Source: Symsagittifera roscoffensis (taxonomy: Eukaryota; Xenacoelomorpha; Acoela; Convolutidae). From it: a stretch of DNA of 64,000 bases. Location of the stretch: contig NC_087065.1 in NCBI RefSeq assembly GCF_963678635.1, forward strand, positions 52,021,858 to 52,085,857, read 5' to 3'. Under the pieces are notes generated by a model. That model was not told where the DNA came from. It made no database searches and saw only the letters and a list, made by a program, of their open reading frames with translations. This document shows positions 55,983-64,000 of this stretch, piece by piece. Within the stretch, counting starts at the first letter, position 1. Every line of letters starts with the position of its first letter. The position numbers were made by a program, and so were the translations under genes.

Positions 55983-56370
55983 GTTTTAAACGCTGCTACC
56001 CATACATATATGTAAACGGAACCCGCAAACAAAATGCGGATTCCACTTACAGTTTGCGGATTCCACTTACAATTTGCGGATTCCACTTACAGTTTGCGGA
56101 TTCCGTTTACAGTTACGGATTCCGCAACAGCTCAATTCAGCTATACAGATGTCTCATTATTTGTTTGTGGATTCCACAAACTGTTCTGGATTCCACAAAT
56201 ACGGTTGCGGATTCCGCAAATTCGCCTATTTTTGGAGCGATTTTGAAGGGTACAGTGTTTTAGGTATTTGTTTGTGGATCCAAAACAGCAAAGAAGATCA
56301 AAGAAATGTAGCAATGTTGCGGATTCCACGACAAATCTGATTTGGACCTGTTGCGGAATGCGCTTACAAT
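55983..56370. mobile_element. MITE family M1, reverse copy
   Basis: It contains the same GCGGATTCCACTTACARTTT array as 1668-2307 in opposite orientation. There are four 20-bp units at about 56035-56117, then GATTCCGCAACAGCTCAATT and GTTTGTGGATTCCACAAACTG blocks. The outer GAGGCC termini are not preserved. Confidence 0.6.
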
Positions 56371-56394
56371 GCACGTAATATATCTCAATATGTA

Positions 56395-56511
56395 TCTCAA
56401 AATAGTTCAAAGGGGGACCCTTTGGCTCGGCAGGGGGTCGCATCCCTGAGTAAAAACGTCCACCCTCAACCACCCGCCCCCCCCCCGCCTAAATTTTCCC
56501 CTGCATATACA
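56395..56511. mobile_element. M2 MITE fragment
   Basis: Shares AAAGGGGGACCCTTTGGC, GGTCGCATCCCTGAG, a C10 run and CCTAAATTTTCCCCTGC with the M2 family. Only one end is present. Confidence 0.4.
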
Positions 56512-56754
56512 ATAATTTAGCCTCTAGTTTTATATCACATAGCTGATAATTAACGCCTTAAACGCTAAGACACGAAAAAAAACAAGTATTTTTGAATAAG
56601 GTCTTTGATAGTAAGAAACAAAAATCAACAAAAATTAAAAATTTCCTAGAATTTCCTGCACAAAAAAGAAAGTCTTTTATTCACCCATGAAGCGCGTTCG
56701 AAATAAATTTAAATGAGCTCAAACTATTTTTTTGCACAATTAACGTAGAAAAGT

Positions 56755-57360
56755 ACACCTTACCGCTCCGACCATTGAAAATGGTGAAGAACTTTTTATT
56801 CGGGTGTGTTGTAATTTTTTGATTATTGTTTTCCGCGCAAAATCAGGTACCAAAAATAAGTATTGGACTGGGTTGAGTGAAACATCACATTAAAGCCCTT
56901 TCAGTTGTAATTTAAACCACATCAAAAAATTTTCAAAAAAGTTTCCCAGTGTCGAGAAAAACCGGTTTAAAATTTTCAATTTTCTGTATCAATTTGAGCA
57001 AATAAAGCAAGCGAGCAGGCTTACAAGCTAAATTATTCCTAACTTAAGACCTTAAAACTTACTTTTAAGCAAGAGTTTTTTTAAATTTATTTACTATAAC
57101 AAATATTTCAAAAAATTCAAAAACTTTTGGCATTTTAAAAAAAAAAATTTAAATTATTTGTCCAATTTGCCTCTATTACTATGACTGTCTATTAGGCCTA
57201 AATATTTTTACGTCAGATCTTTGTATCACACCAAGCAGAGAAAACTACACTAATTTGGAAAAAAAAACTTTCTAAACCGTAGTTTTCTAAAGACTACGGT
57301 CGGAACATTCTGTGCTACGGTCGGAACATACTGAGCACAGTAACCGGTTATGCTTGTTTT
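56755..57360 (+). repeat. dispersed repeat family R3, reference copy
   Basis: The longest copy of R3 in the window. It runs from CCGACCATTGAAAATGGTG to ACAGTAACCGGTTATGC. Other copies are 16493-16835 (reverse), 25135-25780, 42940-43405 and 54825-55351 (reverse). Non-coding; superfamily unknown. Confidence 0.55.
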
Positions 57361-57619
57361 ATTTTATTCATAATTTTTCCTTTAGCTATTCGACCCCTTG
57401 TCAACCCAAAAGGTCCATCTTTTGGTACTTTTTAAGAAATCCATTTTTGGTTTTCTACAGGCGCCTTTGGCGCAGAAATTTTGACCAAAACAGCGTCTTT
57501 TTAGTGCTTTAGGAGAGCTCGGAAAACCAATTTGGTCGACCTAAAAAATATCGTCAAAATTTTCGAAAACTTTTTGAAAATTGTCCCCCCTCAAGAAAAT
57601 CCTAGATCCGCCCCTGTGC

Positions 57620-57950
57620 TGACGTATACTTGAAAAAAATATATACAGCCGAGAAGGAAAAAGTAAGCTTGAAACCAGACCTAGTACCTGCTGCTTGAAT
57701 CATGTCTGAATATTAGCTTAGAGAAGATTTAGAAAAACATTGCTACAAACCACAATTAACGTCTTTCGTTTTTGCTGACTGCCAGAGTTTTACGAATGGA
57801 TGATACACACTTTGCCAAAAAGATGCTTCCACTTATGGATGATGCTCACAAGATGCATCCAATGAATCAGACAACAGAAAACTCATGTTTAAATTGTAAA
57901 TGGTAAAAATGCTTAAGTAGTGCACCAAAACAAGGTTGCATATTGGTATT
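57620..57950. other. non-coding stretch, nothing recognised
   Basis: Small repeated GATGATRCWCACA-type words at 57797-57850 only. Confidence 0.5.
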
Positions 57951-57956
57951 TGTTGT

Positions 57957-58590
57957 CCGCACCGAGCGCTCATGGATTCTAATCGATTATAATGGAATCA
58001 CGAGACAAAAATAATCCATTATAATTCAATAAAGATATAAATTTCAGACCACATATTGCGGTTATAATCTAATTTTTTTTTTGAAAAAAAAAATCCATTA
58101 TAAACCATTATTTTTAGCAAGGAAATTGTGGGACGGGGAAGGGGGTTAACGGGTGAAACGGGGGGATTTCAATCATTAACCCCCTCCCCCAAATCTATCA
58201 AAAAAAATCCAACCATGTTCAACTATAAGTGCGGGGCGAATGACGCTTGTGGTAAACTGGCAGGGATGGAAAAATTGAGTTGATTTGAAAGAGAGACAAA
58301 AAATTATAAATTTAAATGTGAAACGTAAATCTTTATGAAACGTAATACGTAGCAACTGCACTAAACAGGAAACGAGACAACTTTGAAAAAAAAGGAATTT
58401 TTTTATTAATCTCTCAAAAAATCCATTATTATCAATTTCAATGGATTATAATCGATCATAATGTAATATAAAGTTTTTAAAAACATTAGGATTTTTGTTG
58501 GATTACAATCGATTAATTTGTAGTTTTATCGATACTGACCATATTATTACAATATTATCAATTATGATCCATGGGCGCTCGGTGCGGGTG
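57957..58590. mobile_element. fold-back element with AATCGATTATAAT palindromes
   Basis: The left end CCGCACCGAGCGCTCATGGAT and the right end ATCCATGGGCGCTCGGTGCGG are inverted copies. Just inside each end, and scattered through the element, are words of the form ATAATCGATTATAATGGATT. Total length is about 634 bp with no coding capacity. The right half is repeated at 58905-59440 with a second right end (ATCCATGGGCGCCCGATGCGG). Confidence 0.7.
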
Positions 58591-59655
58591 ACATAGAAAA
58601 TTATTAAGAAGAAAACTTCCCATCTAACAGTAGAATGGGATCGTGTTAACTATCCCCCCTTTTGGACCTTGTTAACTATCCCCAAACCCTACGCATGTGT
58701 TGTTTTTGACAATCAATTTTGTATAAAATATGCATTTCAAAAATATCAATTTTTAGTTTTTTCTTTTTCGCGCGTTCGTATTTGTATTACTCACTATTTA
58801 TATAATACCTACATAAAAAATTTCAATTAATTATAATATCTGTAATATCTGTAAACTGGGGTGGGGGGCTTAGGGGTAAACTGGGGGGGGGGGGGGCGTA
58901 CGTAAACTGTGGGATGGGGGGGTTAAACGGGGGCTTGTCAATCATTATTAACCCTACCCCAAAATCTATCAATAAATAATCCCCAATTTTCAACCATAAG
59001 AGGGGGCGAATAATGACGCTTGTGGTAAACTGACAGGGAGGGGTAAACAGAGATGAATTTAAAAAAGATCAGAAAATATAAATTTGAATGTGAAATGTAA
59101 CATTTTATGAAACATGATACGCAGCAACTGCACTAAACAGGAAATGAGATAACTTTAAAAAAGTTGTAAGTTTTATAATTAACCTCTCAAAAAAAGATTC
59201 ATTATTATCGATTTTAATCGATTATAAAGGATTATATTAGCATAAAAAACCTTGGGATTATAATCCATTTTTAATATATTATAATCGATTATAATGGAAT
59301 ATTTTGTGTTTACAAATTTTAGAATTATAATCCTTTTGTAATGGATTATAATCAATTTTTTTAAAATAATTTTATCAATACTGGCCATATTATGACATTA
59401 TAATCGATTATGATCCATGGGCGCCCGATGCGGGTGACCTAAAAAAAATTATTACAAAGGAAACTTCCCGGGATCTTGTTAATTATCCCCCTCCTTTTGG
59501 ACCTTGTTAACTATTCCCCTTCTCCTTATGCATGCATTGTTTTTGACAACCATTTCTGTATAAAATATGCATTTCAAAAATGTCAAAAATTCGTTTTTTA
59601 TTTTCGCGCGTTCGTATTTGTATTACTCACTATTTATATATTTACCTCCATAAGA
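58126..59655. repeat. tandem duplication of about 0.7-0.78 kb
   Basis: Copy A (about 58126-58820) and copy B (about 58905-59655) share GACGCTTGTGGTAAACTG, GCAACTGCACTAAACAGGAAA, GATCCATGGGCGC, CCTTTTGGACCTTGTTAACT, and TCGCGCGTTCGTATTTGTAT in the same order. The duplicated unit includes most of the fold-back element plus sequence beyond its right end. A G-rich tract (58885-58920) separates the copies. Confidence 0.75.
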
Positions 59656-59737
59656 AATTTTCTAGCAGCCAAAAAGTGCTGTCAGCCGTCTTTGCCACAT
59701 CTGGAGTGCCCCAAACACTAGTCTGTGACACTAGACA

Positions 59738-60085
59738 GTGGTTATAATACAAGCGATGATTTCAGAGCAAAGCATGCTAGAAGTCATAGCCGATATGCAA
59801 AATCGAATCTCCGATCTAAAAAATAGACTGGCGCTAAGAGCAGCCCAGACAATTAGACATATCGTCGCGACAAGGGAAAAATCTATCTGTTTTTTGTGCG
59901 TTTCTTCAAGGAGTGTTAGTCACGCATCAAAAATTATGAAATCAAAAGAAAAGTACCTGCAGAGCTTGTTTTTGGACGCAAAACAAGATGTACACCAGAG
60001 TTTAATTTTAACATTTGTAAAAAGAGTTTTTCAAACCGATCAATTTCATCAACGCAAAGCTTATAACTTTCTTTATTCGATGTAA
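59738..60085 (+). other. open frame of 115 codons with a short coiled-coil-like segment
   Basis: The plus-strand frame has an ATG at 59756 and reads SMLEVIADMQNRISDLKNRL, which has heptad-like spacing. It then becomes basic and Ser-rich. An in-frame TAA lies just upstream. No splice donor or family match is seen. Base composition at its start is less AT-rich than the flanks. It may be a small gene or exon, or chance. Confidence 0.2.
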
Positions 60086-60094
60086 GTCCTATAA

Positions 60095-60380
60095 AAGTTT
60101 GACATAATCCAATCATTCTGGAAGAGCTGTTTTCGTTACCGAAGGAGAAAACTTACGGAAATAACAGATAAAACAGATAAAACGAATAACACTGGCAACG
60201 CTTAAATCCAGTGCAAAATGATCAGAAGCACGCAAACCTGAAAGCAAGTCAGTATAGACAACACTACAAAGATGCTATACAGACAGTCTTATTATGAAAT
60301 CTGACAACTCATTGAACTTAGAACCGATAATACAATAATCGGATTTTGTTAACTTTTTGCCCCCTATGGTACCTTGTAAT
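60095..60380. other. non-coding stretch, nothing recognised apart from one GTTAAC motif
   Basis: A GGATTTTGTTAACTTTTTGC then CCCCTA copy of the recurring motif lies at 60341-60365. Confidence 0.45.
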
Positions 60381-60386
60381 AACGAA

Positions 60387-60454
60387 TCTCTCTCTTCTCT
60401 CTCTCTCTTCTCTCTCTCTCTCTCTCTCTTTTCTATAAGAGAGAGAGAGAGAGA
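60387..60454. repeat. (CT)n then (GA)n microsatellite hairpin
   Basis: A CT-rich tract (60387-60432) is followed, after TTCTATAA, by a GA tract (60437-60454) able to pair back on it. The minus-strand Glu/Arg repeat frame here is not a gene. Confidence 0.9.
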
Positions 60455-60469
60455 CTGCAACATCTTCAT

Positions 60470-61435
60470 TTTTAAATTGAAGATGTTGTAGTCTTCAAAG
60501 TTGTGTTTTGGCAGGATTTTTTTAATGTCACAAACAGGTTTTCCTAGTATGCACAGGTTTTCTTTTTTATGTTAAATTAAAAAATGGCTTCTAATTCGCC
60601 TCGAACATTCGTTACTAGATATAACTAGATATATATGCTCCAATCTTGCTTTTCGGGAGCAAGGCACAAGATACTAATTTTAAAATCATCTGTTTCGTTC
60701 TGTTTTACCAAATGTTTTCTGCATTAGTAATTCTAAAAACCCGCATTCTCACTTTTGTTCCAACTTTCGAAACAAAAATAACGGAATATTTGTGCTCGGG
60801 CTGGTTTGTTTCTTCAGACAAATTTTGAAAGTTTAAGAAGCCCTTTTGACGGAAGTGTTTACATCAACAAAAAGTATTGTTGCCCCGAGCTTGAATTTCA
60901 AAAAAAATTGAATTGTTTTTTTATTTTTTTGTAAAGTTAAGGGGGTTTGATACTACTTTCTTAACGAAACTAACAGAATGTTTGTGCTCGGGGTCTTTTT
61001 TTCAGACGAGTTACCAAAAATTTGTAATATAATTCAAAGGGTATTGTTGCCTTGAGCTTAAATTTGAAAAAATAATTAACCTGTTTTCATTTTTTGTAAA
61101 GATAGGGTAGTTTGAAGGTTGCCATTTCGGCCAATTTTGGACAATTAACACGCGATACACACGCGCGATTAATGCGTAAGCGGAGATTTTATCCGCCTTA
61201 GACATCGTTCCAATTTGATTAAGGTAAACTTATTTGCCATCATTAATTTGTTAGTAGGAGCGTAATCTATCTCTTTGTACTTTATATGGCAGGTGCGGTG
61301 ATGATTTTCACATAAAATGCTAATTAAATTTTCGTTCTTTTTTTACATTTTTTAAAATATTTTATTACTGCTCCATAGACCTTACAAGGCATTCGGAACG
61401 CTCAGTGTTTCACCCTGACACGAGCGGTTTTCTTT
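60470..61435 (+). mobile_element. repeat family R1, forward copy
   Basis: A unit of about 0.96 kb that matches 63010-63970. Blocks in order are TTGAAGATGTTGTAGTCTTC, ATGTCACAAACAG, ATTCGTTACTAGATATAACTAG, TATATGCTCCAA, CTTTCGAAACAAAAATAACG, GAATATTTGTGCTCGG, GCGTAAGCGGAGATTTTATC, TTATTTGCCAT, ACTGCTCCATAGACCT, and the end CCCTGACACGAGCGG. It has no coding content. Confidence 0.65.
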
Positions 61436-61439
61436 TAAT

Positions 61440-63005
61440 TTTCCATGTCATTGCAAACCAACGGCGTCAATTTGATCGACTCATGTTTCGACTTTGATTG
61501 TTGACATTAGGCAGCGTTTTGACTGAATTTCTGCGATCGAGAATCATTTTCAAATCAAGCACAAAGTCAAACTTTTGGTCAAAAAAATCAAATAAAAAGT
61601 TGAGCACAGTCGAAACATGCATTTTTAAGGAGGTAATGAGCATGACAAACCAACAAGAGCGCAAAAATGATAATTTAAGTAAACGTGAAAAATCAACTCC
61701 CACCCTCATATAGACCAAGCAAACCAACGGCGAAGTTGATAGTTAACAAGATCCAATTAACCATTCGAGCTTAACTGGTCAAATTTAACTGTAGCTCATC
61801 CGGCTTGATTTTTTGTAAAGCTGTCAATCTATTAACAGCGCTACTTTATTCAGCTGTTGTAACAGGTCAACCAATGTTTTTCTTCCAATTTCGATCAATC
61901 ATATCATTGAAGCTGATCCTATGTATGACGATAGCTTCAAGATAAATATCAACAAAGAGGAACAAATAAACGAAATAGGTATTCATCACAAACTACCTAC
62001 TTTGACTTTATAAGTTTTTTATCAGTGATAAAGATTAGAAATGCAGTCTAATTTTGAGCCAATTTATCACCCTCATTAATGCAATAAACGTTTTTTTGCA
62101 AAAACTCTTCTGCTTTGCGCCAATTCGCAAGCAAGAGTCACCTGTCATGTAAATGCATAGTAGAGAAACGAAATCTTGTACTTATGTTTTGGGGATTTTG
62201 TTTTTCAAATGTTTTCACACTAGTTGAAATAAGTGTGCTAATTTTTTTTACAAATTTTGCATGATGTTTTTTAAAACCATGTTTGCCATTGAAAAACTCT
62301 ATGCCGATTACTCGAGCATAATTTCAAACAGAAAGCCCATGAGTACTATTAAAACACCCTCTTAGAGTGTATGTTTGGATTTTGCACTCGCTGTTGGAAT
62401 AATTTCTTATTCTTTAACTCTATTTTTCCTATTTAAATTTTGCGACAAAAACTTTTAAGAAAATTGAAAACGTTTTTAAAGTTTTGCTAAAATTACCCTT
62501 ATCTTTGAGATTTTTTTTGCAAGAATTACAGTTTGAACTTGGTAATTGTTGAGAGAAATCATCAAAGCATTATTTCTTTCAACTCTTGAAACAAGAAGTC
62601 AAATAATCCATTTACTACTCTCAAAATTGTTTTTCCTTTCCTAATTTTCTTTTTTTCTAATTTTTTCTTTTCCAATTTCAGCATTGCAGCAAAAACAACG
62701 ATACATGATTTCAACCAATTGACACACATCACAATCTGCAGTCCAATTAGTTGAATTCAAAAAAAAAATTTTTAAATTGGATATCCGGTTAATCTTGTTA
62801 ACATAAGCAAACTAGAACCAAAAATAGAGTTTTTCTTAAAATTTTGACGAAAAAAGAGCAATGGTTAGAAGAATTAGCTTCTTCAGATATCTACGGATCA
62901 ATATCTCAAACAGAGATTGAACAATTACTACCATCATCGAAAACTATGCACTTAGTAGTATCTTAACTAACAAGACTGGTAACTCTGGCTCTGAAAACGC
63001 AATCT
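61440..63005. other. non-coding stretch, nothing recognised
   Basis: A TAGTTAACAAGATCC copy of the recurring motif lies at 61741-61755, and an imperfect inverted pair (ATGTTTCGACT...AGTCGAAACATG) at 61482-61492 and 61608-61619. No gene. Confidence 0.45.
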
Positions 63006-63009
63006 AGCC

Positions 63010-63970
63010 TTTATAAATTGAAGATGTAGTAGTTTTCAAAGTTTTGCTTTGACAGCTTTTCTTTTGATGTCACAAACAGCATTTTTTTTAGGCACAGAAT
63101 TTTTATGTCAAATTACAAAATAGTATCCAGTTTACCTCGAATTTTCGTTACGAGATGTAACTAGTTATATATGCTCCAAACTTGCTTTTGGGAGCAAGGC
63201 TCGAGATACTAATCGTAAAATGTTTGGTAAAATTTTTCTTACGTATTTGTTTTGTATATTAATAATTCTAAGTACCCGCGTTCTTACTTTTGTTTCGACT
63301 TTCGTAACGAAAGTAAAGTAACGGAATATTTTTGTGCTCGGTGTATTTTTTTCTTCACCAAAATTCAAAATTTTAACTAGCCATTTTTGACGGAATTTTT
63401 CTTCTCATTCAAAAAATATTTTACTTGTGTTCTATTTTCGTTAAGTATTAAGGTTTAATCCTACTGTCAAAACGAAAACAACAGAATATTTGTGCTCGAG
63501 ATTAATTTTTGTTCAGGCAAACTTCGACTTTTGAGCAAGCCAATTTTGACAATAACTTCTTAGATCATTCAAAACATATTGTTGTTATGAGCCTAAATTT
63601 GAAAAATTTTTCACCTTTGATTAATTTTTGTAAAATTATAGGGTTTAAAAATTTCCTTTTTGGCCAATTTTAGACAATTGACGGGCGATATATTTTGTGC
63701 TTTTAACGCGTAAGCTGAGATTTATTCCTTCCTAGAAATTGCTCTAAATTGGTTAAGGGAAGCTTATTTGCCATAAGTAATTGCTCACTAGGACAAAAAC
63801 TATTTCTTTGTTCATTATATGTCGTGTGAGGGGATGATTATCACAAAAAAATCTTATATTGAATTTTTGTTTTTTCTTATAACATTTTTTTTTCATGTTA
63901 CTGCTCCATAAACCTCAAAAAACCAGTAGGAAGGTTTAGGGTTTCGCCCTGATACGAGCAGTTTTTTTTC
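63010..63970 (+). mobile_element. repeat family R1, second forward copy
   Basis: Aligned over its whole length with 60470-61435 in the same orientation. The end reads GGTTTAGGGTTTCGCCCTG then ATACGAGCAG. There is a partial internal doubling of the GGAATATTTKTGCTCG block (63320 and 63488). Non-coding. Confidence 0.65.
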
Positions 63971-64000
63971 AATTTGGATATTGATGCAAACCACACGCGT

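Larger units (their letters stand above)
54304..57616. repeat. 3.3-kb inverted duplication
   Basis: The left arm (54304-55351) and right arm (56839-57616, reversed) match in order: M2 terminus, GGGGTCGAATAGCTAAAGGAAA, AATTATGAATAAAATAAAACAAG, TACTGTGCTCAGTATGTTCC, GACCGTAGTCTTTAGAAAAC, family R3 and CCCAGTCCAATA. The right arm lacks about 280 bp present in the left (about 54520-54800). The arms flank a 1.4-kb spacer that holds a minisatellite and an M1 copy. Either two composite repeats inserted in opposite directions, or one block was copied in inverted form. The matched deletion-free parts favour duplication. Confidence 0.7.

Noticed and set aside
55683-56340. Overlapping repeat-peptide frames on both strands
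   Set aside because: Produced by a minisatellite and the GCGGATTCC array; all are open for the same trivial reason.
60275-60469. Glu/Arg repeat peptide on the minus strand
   Set aside because: Translation of a CT/GA microsatellite.

Overview
The window looks like repeat-dense, AT-rich nuclear DNA from an invertebrate animal. Three things point there: a spliced Ras-family gene of the Di-Ras type (a metazoan subfamily), retroelements of the Ty3/Gypsy and BEL/Pao types, and a dense mix of non-coding inverted-repeat elements. I see no operons, CRISPR arrays, rRNA or intact tRNA genes. The species cannot be fixed from the sequence. A tunicate or other small invertebrate would fit, but that is only a guess.

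Layout. 0-4.7 kb: non-coding DNA, a tRNA-like SINE head on the minus strand, a terminal-inverted-repeat element (1.67-2.31 kb), and a degenerate tandem duplication (3.2-4.6 kb). 4.8-12.7 kb: decayed BEL/Pao retrotransposon sequence on the minus strand, with gag, protease, reverse transcriptase and integrase still recognisable. A second gag copy lies directly behind the integrase, and a second integrase end lies in front of gag, so the element was tandemly duplicated. 13-26.8 kb: gene-poor DNA with a PHD-finger relic, probably from a non-LTR element, a cluster of short palindromes, and dispersed repeats. 26.815-33.596 kb: a complete Ty3/Gypsy provirus on the minus strand. It has two LTRs (about 97% identical by eye), a primer-binding site and a polypurine tract, but gag-pol is interrupted by stops and frameshifts. 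34-46.5 kb: hAT-like MITEs, one with a perfect 8-bp target duplication, a TA-flanked fold-back element, and repeats. 47.2-54.2 kb: the only convincing host gene, a three-coding-exon Di-Ras-like GTPase on the plus strand with a very long N-terminal extension. 54.3-57.6 kb: a large inverted duplication. 57.9-59.7 kb: a fold-back element rich in ATAATCGATTATAAT-type palindromes plus a tandem copy. 60.4-64 kb: two direct copies of a roughly 0.96-kb repeat that also occurs at 21.4 kb and 52 kb.

How it fits together. Only the GTPase gene appears to be under coding constraint. Its introns are loaded with the same repeat families as the intergenic DNA. The short elements have no transposase in the window and would depend on enzymes encoded elsewhere. 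The points most worth a second look are the GTPase (extra N-terminus, Arg at the Ras-12 and Asn at the Ras-61 positions), the Gypsy start codon formed at the LTR/primer-site junction, and several apparently uncatalogued fold-back families.
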